Of a DNA stretch of 64,000 bases, positions 9,732 through 18,131 are shown one piece after another; the first letter of the stretch is position 1; each line of letters opens with the position of its first letter. The notes below the pieces were generated by a model. That model was given only the letters and a program-made list of their open reading frames with translations, had not been told where the DNA came from and made no database searches. Position numbers and translations under genes: made by a program. Source of the stretch: Paenibacillus sp. RC67 (lineage in GTDB: Bacteria > Bacillota > Bacilli > Paenibacillales > NBRC-103111). Where the stretch lies: NCBI RefSeq assembly GCF_030020805.1, contig NZ_CP125098.1:3247501-3311500 (forward strand). Direction: 5' to 3'.

Positions 9732-9911
9732 ACTTAAAATCTTTTAATTATAAGAAATTAAAGAAATTAAACAAAATTCACGATTAAGCGGCATGCTATG
9801 ATATCAAAGACAAAGGGGGGATTAACCAGTAGGATGCGGCTTCTTTGCGATCATATGAATAAAGGAATTGAAAATCTTTGAAAGAGTTACCATTTAAGGG
9901 AAGGAAGTGAG

Positions 9912-11920
9912 ATGTACGATAAAAATGAAGCTGTTTTTCTAAATCGTTTTCATCATGACGATAATAGTTCCATTAAGCCTATTCGGAATAAGGACGGCTA
10001 GTGCGGAGACTGTACCGTTCAGACCATTATCATCGATGATGGGAGACTCACGATTGATGGGGTTGTGACCCCTGACGCGGATAATGCGGATAACGGATAC
10101 TCGGCTCCGAATTGGACCACAAGTACAGGAGTGAAGGGGTATAATAATTCCAGTTCCAAATATACGAGCACAGCAGGCAGAGCCAGATCGTGGAATCCGC
10201 GCTTAGAAGCTGGAACGGCGAGAATATCGTTCTACAAGCTTGATTAGGCGGATAAAGCAGATAGTAATGTAAAGATTGAGATTGTTCACAACGGGATTAC
10301 GGATGTCTTATTTATGGATCTCAGGCCCTCGTCGGGACCATCTGTTGGATGGGTTGATTTGGGGGCTTTGTCAGGCTGACTCGAATGCAACCTACGACGG
10401 GCACCATCATTACGCGGGCCGATGCGGTTAAGTTCGAAGGAAATATCCGGCAGCAAGCTCCACCGTTGCCTCCGCTGCGCAGCCGCACATTGGCGAATCT
10501 CAGTTATACGGAAAAAGGCAGCATCGAGAACGCAAACTATAAGGCGACTTTCTATGAAGCTGCTTGGGATGGAGGCAGATCCATCGTTCGTGATCTGTTC
10601 TACAAGGACACGGATACGTGGAACTGGGTGGCAATCAATAATGTGGCGGAAAGACTTTAAGAACAATGAGTCTTGTTTGATGGGAATGCGGGGAGTCGTA
10701 CCAATTACTACGATACGATGAACAAACGTTGGATTACATTCGACGGGATTAATTTGCCTGATAGCCACACGGCGGTATTAACGGAATCGGACGGGAAACA
10801 GACCCGCAAGCGAACGCTATATCTGCCTGATCAGGTAACGGTGACGCCGGTCCAACCGGATTGGCAGGAGGGGGCATCCATCATTGTGGATAATACTGCT
10901 TTTACCGTTTATTACAGCGGTGGTTCACAGACGGTTACCGTTGATAAGACAACGGATAATGGGGCGTGGGTGTTCCTGGGTACTTACCCTTTTGCAGCAG
11001 GCGATAGTGGATATGTCGAATTAACCAACAAGGCCAATAAGTCACGGGTAGTTGGCGATGCGATGATGTGGGTGGACCCTAATAGGATCCAGTAATTGAG
11101 GGCTGTGGCTATCCTGTCGAATCAGGATGAACTGCAGATGACTCGAGCTGCTCGACTGAGCGTAATCGGCTATTTGGATAACGGTCTGATCGGTGACCTG
11201 ACACATGCCAATGTGCAGTATTTTGTTGATAGAACCGATCTGGCTGTAGTGGACAGCAGCGGTTTGTTGACCATTCAAAGCCTTGATGGAGCCACAGACC
11301 ATATCACAGTGTGGGCCACTGTAACGATGGACGGAGTGAACTTAACAACACCGCCTTTGGCAATAACGATCAAGGACTTGACGTTTATTGTCGACAGCAC
11401 GAATACGACCGGGTTATACACTACGGAAGGGTCTTGGAGCTAAAGCAATTTAGCTGGATACAATATTGGTGTTAAGTCCCGTTACTTTACAGTTCAAGAA
11501 TCATCGGCGACGTGGAAGGCCTAGTTTCCAGAGGGGAGATATACCGTCTCCATCTACAAGCTCGTCCATACGACAGCAAACGATAATCATGTCAAAGTGG
11601 AAGTGAAGCATCAGTCGGTTACCGAGATCACGTATATCGATGCGACACTCGACTCGTCGGGTTGGGTTAATCTTGGAACGTTCGACTTTAAAGGAGACGG
11701 CAGCGAGTATGTTCGTTTAACCAGGGAGACTCCGACAACAGTAGATCCGCCAACCCTTCCTGCCGATATGATCTATACGAGGGCTGATGCAGTCAAGTTC
11801 GAACGGCATTCCGTCAGTCCGGCATTGCTTGGGAACGGGTTGCCAGGTAAACCGACACTTTCGAATAATAGTGGTGTTGCGACAGGCTTACATGAAAGCA
11901 AGTGGAATAACGGTAAGTGA
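9912..11920 (+). pseudogene. Decayed gene for an exported repeat protein with golvesin/xanthan-lyase-like beta domains
   Basis: Reading across frames recovers one protein. It has a secretion signal (MKLFF, stop, IVFIMTIIVPLSLFG, ending TASA before ET), then repeated modules beginning IIIDDG..., IIVDNTAFTV or FIVDSTNTTG. They contain WTTSTGVKGY-like segments and end in forms such as TRADAVKF. This is the layout of golvesin C-terminal/Xly-type carbohydrate-binding modules. At least five interruptions are visible: a TAA after five codons of the signal, a shift near 10025, TAG at 10245, TGA near 10378 with a shift, and stops near 10658, 11093, 11441 and 11522. The 3' end is lost. It may once have been the extracellular partner of the sugar operon just upstream. 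The damage is too widespread for sequencing error. Confidence 0.85.
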
Positions 11921-12022
11921 TGTTAAGTATTTTACCTGGTTTTAGGTCAACAATGAGATACAAGCAAATTTTTAAAAACACGGGGATATACGTATTTTGG
12001 GTTATGATGGGAATAAACTTGG

Positions 12023-12069
12023 ACTCACTTTTTGTATGAAATACATCATTCAAAAAGTGAGTTTTTTTT
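12023..12069 (+). terminator. Rho-independent terminator with 12-bp stem
   Basis: ACTCACTTTTTG pairs perfectly with CAAAAAGTGAGT around a 16-base loop, followed by eight T. It lies downstream of the broken exported-protein gene and may be its original terminator. Between 11921 and 12320 nothing else is seen except the palindrome at 12232-12253. Confidence 0.85.
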
Positions 12070-12231
12070 GCTGTTAGAAGACATATATAAAGAATTTTAT
12101 TTGTTTTTTTTTCCTGAATAAAATGAGTTTAATCTTACAGAATGGAGAAAGGATCCACTAATCATATTAAAGGGATTAGCCACCAATGAAGGTAGTATTT
12201 TATTATGTAATTAAATCAACTTAAAATATAT

Positions 12232-12253
12232 ATTGTTCTTAATAAAGAACAAT
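12232..12253. promoter_or_regulatory. 22-bp palindrome upstream of the acyltransferase gene
   Basis: ATTGTTCTT and AAGAACAAT are perfect 9-bp arms around AATA. It starts 89 bases before the acyltransferase start codon in very AT-rich DNA. It could be an operator or an mRNA hairpin; no T-run follows, so a terminator is unlikely. Confidence 0.5.
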
Positions 12254-12320
12254 GATATTCTTATTAAATGCTTGGATTGGTAACGGACTTGAACGAAACT
12301 ACTCAGGAGGGATAAAAGGC

Positions 12321-13496
12321 TTGAATCAGAATAGTCGTTATGAAGAACTAGATTCAATCAGAGGGATTGCCGCTTTATTAGTAATGTTCTCACATATGTA
12401 TGAAATACTACCGGGAAGTAGGCTATCAAAATTATTATTTGAATATGGTCCATTACGCTTATTAATATCAGGTGGGGAATCAGTGATATTATTTTTTGTA
12501 TTAAGTGGATTTGTATTGTCATTACCATTTTACAAAAATAAGCAATCTAATTACATATCTTTTGCAGTAAAACGTATTTGTAGAATTTACATCCCATACA
12601 TTGTCGCAATTATTGTAGCTTTCGGGTGCAAAGAAATGTTTTATACAGGTAGAATTGTTGGGTTAACTTCGTGGTTTAATATTTTTTGGACGAACCCTAT
12701 AAATTCAAAAGTGGTAACTGATCATATGCTTTTAGTAGATAGCTTTCTGAGTAATTTGAATCCAGTTGTATGGTCACTCGTTCACGAGATGAGAATATCT
12801 TTAGTTTTTCCTATTCTAATGCTTCTATTGGTAAGAATTGATTGGAAAAAGGGAGTAGGTTTAAGTATTCTACTAAGTATAATTAGTGTTGTAACATTTT
12901 TTGCTTTCAATCCTGCAGATGTAACAGGCACTGAATTTTTTGCGACGATTAATTACACAGCAATGTTTGTAATAGGGGCTTTGATTGCTAAATACAGATT
13001 GGAGATCCAGAAAAGGTTCATTACACTTAGTAAAAAGTTTAAGGTTTTATTACTTCTAACCGGACTTTTAATGTACTTATATTTCCATCCATCTTTTGCT
13101 ATTAAAATGTTAATCTTTAATAACATATCTCCATTTTATAGAACAGTTATTGATTCTTGGGCAGTTACTTTTGGAGCAGTAATTATAATTGTTTTTGCGA
13201 TGTATTCGGCTACATTTACAAGAATCTTAAAGAATAAAGGAATAAATTTCTTGGGTAAAATATCTTACAGCTTGTATTTGGTTCATTTAATAGTGTTATT
13301 TACATGTATACATCTATTACATAGCACATTACCAATTTGGATTATTTATATAATATGTGTGATAGTAACTTTAGTTATTTCGAGTTTAATGTATTTTACG
13401 ATTGAGAAGCCATCCATGAATTTAGGAAGATTCTTAACAAGGTCAGCTTCGAAAGTAGAAAAAGGTACAATTACTAAACATGCTACTGGGTTATAA
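12321..13496 (+). CDS. Acyltransferase family 3 integral membrane protein
   Basis: A 391-residue membrane acyltransferase (PF01757, as in OatA/ExoZ). TTG 12321 is chosen because CAGGAGGG lies nine bases upstream and the family starts at this point: RYEELDSIRGIAALLVMFSH, with the conserved Arg of the first helix and the catalytic His. About ten transmembrane segments follow. FFVLSGFVLSLPF and the late GKISYSLYLVHL are typical family motifs. It would transfer an acyl group, probably acetyl, to a surface polysaccharide or peptidoglycan. The gene is clearly more AT-rich than its neighbours and sits beside a broken Mrr gene, suggesting acquired DNA. Confidence 0.88.
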   Translation: MNQNSRYEELDSIRGIAALLVMFSHMYEILPGSRLSKLLFEYGPLRLLISGGESVILFFVLSGFVLSLPFYKNKQSNYISFAVKRICRIYIPYIVAIIVAFGCKEMFYTGRIVGLTSWFNIFWTNPINSKVVTDHMLLVDSFLSNLNPVVWSLVHEMRISLVFPILMLLLVRIDWKKGVGLSILLSIISVVTFFAFNPADVTGTEFFATINYTAMFVIGALIAKYRLEIQKRFITLSKKFKVLLLLTGLLMYLYFHPSFAIKMLIFNNISPFYRTVIDSWAVTFGAVIIIVFAMYSATFTRILKNKGINFLGKISYSLYLVHLIVLFTCIHLLHSTLPIWIIYIICVIVTLVISSLMYFTIEKPSMNLGRFLTRSASKVEKGTITKHATGL

Positions 13497-13590
13497 AAAA
13501 GTTTCTAAAGTCATTAATTGGTTACCGAGGAAGATGACAAAAGAAAATTGGACAATGAAAGCACGAATTTATATTAATAAAAAGGCGTGA
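13480..13590 (+). CDS. Short unrecognised open frame (36 residues), possibly a remnant
   Basis: A small basic frame starts inside the 3' end of the acyltransferase gene in another frame and stops four bases before the Mrr remnant. It contains KVINWLPRKMTKENWTMKAR and looks like the C-terminus of a larger protein rather than a complete one. No ribosome site is evident. I do not recognise it. Confidence 0.2.
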   Translation: MLLGYKKVSKVINWLPRKMTKENWTMKARIYINKKA

Positions 13591-13594
13591 AAAG

Positions 13595-13943
13595 ATGGCA
13601 ATTCCAAATTATCAAAGCTTCTTGGTTCCTTTTTTAAGACTATTAATTGATGAAAAAGTGCATAGGCTAGAAGAAATTATTGAAAAGTTAGCTATGGATT
13701 TTATGTTTACTGATGAAGATAAAACGGAGTTAGTGGAAGACAGTACAAATATAAAAATCGAATAGGTTGGGCTAAAACTTATTTGGTTAAGGGTGAACTA
13801 ATAAAAGAAGTTGCCAAGAGAGAATATACGTTATTACTATTAAAGGTCTTGAAACTCTAAACACTCAAGTAAGTTTGCAATATATCCAGAGTGTCGATAA
13901 ACGAATTAACAACAGAGGTATTTGTTCAACTGAACTGATATAA
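13595..13943 (+). pseudogene. Frameshifted remnant of an Mrr-type restriction endonuclease (N-terminal domain)
   Basis: The first 56 codons give MAIPNYQSFLVPFLRLLIDE and a helical winged-helix region like the Mrr N-terminal domain. A TAG at 13763 stops it. One frame over, the text resumes as RIGWAKTYLVKGELIKE, the conserved 'RVGWAKTYLKKAGLL' block of Mrr. Another shift then gives ITIKGLETLNTQ, the usual 'ITERG' segment. The catalytic domain (D-ExK nuclease core) is absent. AT-rich composition matches the adjoining acyltransferase. Nothing recognisable lies from here to 14190. Confidence 0.75.
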
Positions 13944-14190
13944 AGAATGCTAAAAAAATAGCAATCGAAAAGAAAATATAGGTTGCTTTAAAGGATATAA
14001 TTAGGACGCATGGTAGAGCGACCTCCTGATGGGCTTTTTGAGGCAATGACCTCGAGCGTAACCCCATCGTACTGAGATGCATTCGTTCTATAGGAATTCT
14101 AAAGGGAGTTTAAACAACATTATTTCTGACCCGGCCGCATTGTAGGTCGGGTTTACTGCATTTTTTGCGACCATTTTAAATTACTTTATA

Positions 14191-14535
14191 CTATTTAAGA
14201 AAGGATTTAAATACAACAAATATCAGAATTATGATACCTACTCCTACAGACAATAATCCTTGCTTATCCTTTTTTGCAAAGTATGAAGTACCACCGTTGA
14301 ATATCAAAGAACCACACATGCTAACCATCAACCATGATAATTTGGTTTGGTTCAGAGGGTCTTTAAATAAAAAAAACGAAACAGCGATAGCAACGGTAAC
14401 AATGCTAAAAATGACCCCTAGTATTTTAATTATTTTATTCAAAAAATCCACCATCCTTATTGCTCTATTAATATTTTCAAGGTAATATTCTTCTGAAATC
14501 GTATTTATCATTTGGCACATTGAGGGTGTGTCCAT
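14191..14535 (-). CDS. Small hypothetical membrane protein
   Basis: A 114-residue frame with three hydrophobic helices: ILGVIFSIVTVAIAVSFFLF, WLMVSMCGSLIFNGG and LLSVGVGIIILIFVVF. I do not recognise a family. The longest start overlaps the upstream DUF5412 gene by 59 bases. ATG at 14511 or 14454 may be the real start, the latter falling after the DUF5412 stop; no start has a convincing ribosome site. It is AT-rich and probably co-transcribed with the upstream gene. Confidence 0.55.
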   Translation of the reverse strand: MDTPSMCQMINTISEEYYLENINRAIRMVDFLNKIIKILGVIFSIVTVAIAVSFFLFKDPLNQTKLSWLMVSMCGSLIFNGGTSYFAKKDKQGLLSVGVGIIILIFVVFKSFLK

Positions 14536-14887
14536 TGATTATTACAGTATTATTGTCACTCCAAACTATGGTTGCTTTATTCTCCCGATAATTCCAGTAA
14601 ATATTTTTCGGTTTCATATTTCGCTCATTAAAGATCAATTCACCGCGAATAGCAAAAGATGTGGTTGCTCCACCATTTGCAAGATAAGCTTTAACGGTAT
14701 AAGTTCCATCAGGGGAGATTACTTCGGTAAGAAATTCACCTTTTAGGAGTCGTTCCTTATCAAAGAAAACCCAGTATATCCCATAAGAAACAAGGCCAAT
14801 AAATATCAAAGCAATAATACCTACAAACCTAATAACATTTCTTTTAGTTTTCTTAATTTCCTGCTTACTTCTATTTTCTTCATCCAC
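14477..14887 (-). CDS. DUF5412-family membrane-anchored protein
   Basis: A 136-residue protein with a basic N-terminus, one transmembrane helix (about residues 20-41, VIRFVGIIALIFIGLVSYGI) and an extracytoplasmic beta domain. The run ISPDGTYTVKAYLANGGATT followed by GELIFN and IYWNYRENKATIVW is typical of DUF5412 proteins of Bacillus and Paenibacillus, whose function is unknown. The start is GTG at 14887 with only a weak upstream purine run. It overlaps the following small membrane protein gene. Confidence 0.75.
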   Translation of the reverse strand: MDEENRSKQEIKKTKRNVIRFVGIIALIFIGLVSYGIYWVFFDKERLLKGEFLTEVISPDGTYTVKAYLANGGATTSFAIRGELIFNERNMKPKNIYWNYRENKATIVWSDNNTVIINGHTLNVPNDKYDFRRILP

Positions 14888-15129
14888 GCTCTTGTTAAAT
14901 TCAAGTCATAAAAACCGCTGAGAAATATCCCATATTATAACATATATAACTGTTAGTTTCCTGTAGGCGTCTAGGATTGGGGTTAGGAATAGCGTAATAC
15001 CCGCTTCAATAGATGCAGTACGGGGTAATGCTTCAATAGAAAAGGAAGGAGCCGCTTCAGGGATTCAAAATACGCCTGTTGGTTTGGGAGACCCGATATA
15101 AATAAAATAAGAGACAAGGGGTGAGCAGC

Positions 15130-15798
15130 ATGTATCTGCTTGGAATGGCACTGCTGGACAGCTTGAACCCTGCGGCTATCTCCATCTTGATCTTCATCCT
15201 TCCAATGGTCAAAAAAACATGGCACGCGCTTTTCTTTATTGGCGGAGCCTTCATGACTTATCTTATAACGGGACTTATTTTCTATTATGGCATTGATCGT
15301 TTTCTAAAGCAGTGGTTGCTTTCCTTACTCCATATTTATCCTAGAGCCAGTTCTATAACCGGTATGGTATCCGGGATCATTCTTATTGGTGTGGGAGTCG
15401 TATTAACCATTCGAGTCGTCCGCTCCTTTCGGAATAAGGAGAAGGAGGGACAGCACTCTGGTATCTCCGATATCAAAGATGTGCATCCAATGATGCTATT
15501 AGGACTATCGATTACCTCGACATTAGGCGATGCACCGACTTCGATCCCCTATATCGTGTTCATCAGCCATTTAACTGAACAGCATGTACCATTTCCGGTC
15601 ATGATGATGTATCTGATAGTGTATTGTTTCATATTTGTTCTTCCTATGCTTATCCTGTATTTCGCTTACGGTTTCTTACAAGGGAAGTTCAAATCTATTG
15701 AAGCTGTGACGCGCAAAATAATGAACAATCTTAGTAAATACGCTTTTCCAGCAATGGCTTATGCCGCAGGGATTTGGCTTTTCTATATTTCTAAATAA
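15130..15798 (+). CDS. GAP-family (SfLAP-like) integral membrane protein
   Basis: A 222-residue membrane protein with about six helices, resembling the Sap/GAP family (PF11139) related to LysE-type exporters. The N-terminal ALLDSLNPAAISILIFILPM and the middle LGLSITSTLGDAPTSIPYIV, each with conserved Pro/Asp/Ser in the first helix of an inverted repeat, fit this family. ATG 15130 is preferred over GTG 15121 because AAGGGGTGAG lies just upstream. In mycobacteria a relative addresses sulfolipids; here the cargo is unknown. The 240 bases upstream hold only a short open stretch without a start. Confidence 0.72.
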   Translation: MYLLGMALLDSLNPAAISILIFILPMVKKTWHALFFIGGAFMTYLITGLIFYYGIDRFLKQWLLSLLHIYPRASSITGMVSGIILIGVGVVLTIRVVRSFRNKEKEGQHSGISDIKDVHPMMLLGLSITSTLGDAPTSIPYIVFISHLTEQHVPFPVMMMYLIVYCFIFVLPMLILYFAYGFLQGKFKSIEAVTRKIMNNLSKYAFPAMAYAAGIWLFYISK

Positions 15799-15807
15799 TC
15801 GTTCTTT

Positions 15808-15831
15808 AAGGGCTGCCGTCAGGTAGTCCTT
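15808..15831 (+). terminator. Hairpin terminator after the GAP-family gene
   Basis: AAGGGCTGCC pairs with GGTAGTCCTT around GTCA, ten bases after the stop codon. The following sequence is only moderately T-rich. Confidence 0.6.
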
Positions 15832-15955
15832 CATTTATATAAGGAAGGATAAGGAATTACATATTTTTCCTAAAACTATAGAAACAATTGCTCATCTACG
15901 ACGTCAATATATGATGTAACGGCCAGTGGCAATTACACTGAAAGGAGTGGTCCTA

Positions 15956-17026
15956 ATGAAAAAAATTTCTTTTATTGCCGGACTGTGTGCCGGTATTGGA
16001 TTGTCGCTATGTACTGCAGCTTTCGCGTCTGATAGTATTCAAGCAAGGCTATTTCCAAGTAAAGTCCATTTTCTTGTGAATGGTGCCGTTAAGGAAATCG
16101 ACGGAGCAGACGATAATGCGGTTCTCAACTACAATAACAAAGCCTATATTCCGTTGCGTACCTTTGCAGAAGCTATAGGAGCAACAGTGAACTATCGGCA
16201 ATCCAATGAAGGTAAGGACAATATTATTGATATTTATGCAGGAAAGTCAGCGGAAGATTTCAACACCCAGGACAAGAATGGGTATATCAGTTTAGCGAAT
16301 GTCATTACCGAGCCTTCTGAGAACCAGACACCCGGATATACAGATTTAACAGTGAAGTGTTTGTTGAGGGTAGACAAAGATTTATCCGGCAAAAAGATAC
16401 AACTGGATATCCTGGATCAAGCAGGAACTGTTATTGGATCGACTGACGCCGATTTTTGGAATAAACTGCAATTGGGTGATATCATTCCTCTGAATCTAAC
16501 AATTCATGCGCAAGGGGACATGCATTCGTATCAAGTTCGTGTAAGGGATTCTTGGTCGATGACGACGACAACAGGATATTATGACGGGATGCTGCTTTTA
16601 AATCAAGGGCTTGTCTTTGGAATGGGGCAATTGGATAAGGAAAAGAAAGGACTTGTTCAACTCCTCCAGTTTAAAAATCAGGGCAAGCAGCCCATCCGCA
16701 TCGAGCCGCTTAACATCGAATATCAAATCGTCAAGGTAGAAGCAGGAGGAGAACAACTCATGTTCAGCCAGAAGCTGGCTCCATTAGTAGGAACGATTCC
16801 TGTCTATGCGTGGTACGAAGCGAAGCTTCCTGTATGGAATCTTACCGATCCGTCTGGGAATCCCGTAACTCCAGGTAAATATGCTGCACAAATTATCATT
16901 CCCGACTCCCTCCAATACTGGACGGAAGGAAGCAGCGAGCCTCAAGTTCTCACAAGCACAAGACTTTCCCGAGTGACGAGATGGGAATATGATATTCATC
17001 AATCCGATATAGACACTATGCATTAA
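15956..17026 (+). CDS. Secreted copper-amine-oxidase N-terminal (stalk) domain protein
   Basis: A 356-residue exported protein. ATG 15956 follows AAAGGAGTGG and starts a signal peptide (MKKISFIAGLCAGIGLSLC, cleavage after AFA). Residues about 32-85 are a Cu_amine_oxidN1 stalk domain: FLVNGAVKEIDG, then AYIPLRTFAEAIGATVNYRQ. The remaining 250 residues are beta-rich without a recognised motif. Stalk domains are abundant in Paenibacillus cell-surface proteins and are not themselves enzymes. Its role is unknown; a related stalk protein lies at 18132. Confidence 0.82.
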   Translation: MKKISFIAGLCAGIGLSLCTAAFASDSIQARLFPSKVHFLVNGAVKEIDGADDNAVLNYNNKAYIPLRTFAEAIGATVNYRQSNEGKDNIIDIYAGKSAEDFNTQDKNGYISLANVITEPSENQTPGYTDLTVKCLLRVDKDLSGKKIQLDILDQAGTVIGSTDADFWNKLQLGDIIPLNLTIHAQGDMHSYQVRVRDSWSMTTTTGYYDGMLLLNQGLVFGMGQLDKEKKGLVQLLQFKNQGKQPIRIEPLNIEYQIVKVEAGGEQLMFSQKLAPLVGTIPVYAWYEAKLPVWNLTDPSGNPVTPGKYAAQIIIPDSLQYWTEGSSEPQVLTSTRLSRVTRWEYDIHQSDIDTMH

Positions 17027-17045
17027 GACGAAGGAGATCAACCCT

Positions 17046-17330
17046 ATGAACCCGTATCGAATCGTTCTTTTTGACTTGGACGGCACCAGAAGTGCCAAGA
17101 CCGATATTATTCGGTACATACTGGATCAATATCCCCATTTTGAAAAATCCGATTTTATTATGATAGGCGACAGAAAGCACGATATTATTGGGGCTATCAA
17201 TACAGGGATTCATTCAATTGGAGTTACATATGGATACGGATCTTTAGAGGAAATCGCTGCGGCCAAACCAACCTATAGGGTTCGTAGCGTTGAGGAGTTG
17301 ACCGATAAATGGATGAGTCCAGTAAGCTAA
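17046..17330 (+). pseudogene. HAD-family phosphatase with a large internal in-frame deletion
   Basis: Only 94 residues remain of a family usually about 210-220 long. It starts normally with motif I (MNPYRIVLFDLDGT) but jumps directly to RSAKTDIIRYILDQYP and the last motif, FIMIGDRKHDIIGA. In intact relatives (phosphoglycolate-phosphatase-like) the text SNLDGTRSAK lies about 120 residues after the first FDLDGT. The join is therefore explained by recombination between two LDGT-coding segments, which removed the cap and the motif II/III region. The frame is open with a good ribosome site (AAGGAG), so a short product may still be made but cannot be an active phosphatase. Confidence 0.75.
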
Positions 17331-18094
17331 AGAGGGCAGTACAACGGTTAAGTGGTCATGTGCTGGAAAACATTACGCTGCTGAAGATGCTTGAAGCCTA
17401 CGGCGATCAAATGGATTGCAAGCTTGTGGAGCAAGGTCGTGAGTGGGCTGTATTATTGTGCTTGCCTGCTTCATGCTCTTCCTATGATCGGGCGGTATAT
17501 CCTGAGGCGAAATCCATAGTTTTTGTCGGAGGAACGGACACAACTGCTATTCTTGAGCTGCTTAACAGATTAACTATTCAGAAACCAGTAATTTTTAAAA
17601 CTCAAAAGGAAGAATATAGACAAGTGATCGAGTCAAAATATCAAGTGGAGAAAATACGATCATTTTATACTTATTCGTGCCTTGAGCGTATTCCTGAACC
17701 TGAAATCTCTGAAATTGTTGAAGAGGATGTAGTCAACGAGAACTTGATTCCGCTTTGGTCGAACAACGGGTATGATTCCCAAGAATTGCGTAAAATGTTC
17801 GAACAGGGAGCCAGATCCTATACGCTATATGAGGCTGGTGAACCAGTGAGTACCTGCTTAACCTTTCATAACTACGGTCCAGTATGGGAAATCGGGGCTG
17901 TGAATACCCGTGATGATCATCGAGGGAAGGGTTATGCAAAGAAAATAGTGACCGCGGCAGTGAACTATCTGTTAGTAAGGAAGTTCTTGCCAAGATATCA
18001 AGTGCTCGAGAGTAATTGGCCATCGATCAAAGTAGCGGAATCTCTTGGTTTAACACGTGTTGTTACATTAGAACACCTATATTTTGGAGTCTAA
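17309..18094 (+). CDS. GNAT-family N-acetyltransferase
   Basis: A 261-residue protein. The C-terminal half (about 150-255) is a GNAT fold: WEIGAVNTRDDHRGKGYAKK holds beta-4 and the acetyl-CoA loop (R-G-K-G-Y-A), followed by NWPSIKVAESLGL. The N-terminal half has no recognised motif. The gene overlaps the HAD remnant by 22 bases, so it may be translated by coupling. The acceptor substrate is unknown. Confidence 0.8.
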   Translation: MDESSKLKRAVQRLSGHVLENITLLKMLEAYGDQMDCKLVEQGREWAVLLCLPASCSSYDRAVYPEAKSIVFVGGTDTTAILELLNRLTIQKPVIFKTQKEEYRQVIESKYQVEKIRSFYTYSCLERIPEPEISEIVEEDVVNENLIPLWSNNGYDSQELRKMFEQGARSYTLYEAGEPVSTCLTFHNYGPVWEIGAVNTRDDHRGKGYAKKIVTAAVNYLLVRKFLPRYQVLESNWPSIKVAESLGLTRVVTLEHLYFGV

Positions 18095-18131
18095 AGCTTG
18101 TAGTGGAACAGTAAGAGGAGAGGTGAATGAC

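Noticed and set aside
13990..14170. Possible tRNA or terminator (inverted GACCCG/CGGGTT near 14128-14155)
   Set aside because: No cloverleaf can be drawn and the stem is short and unsupported by a T-run.
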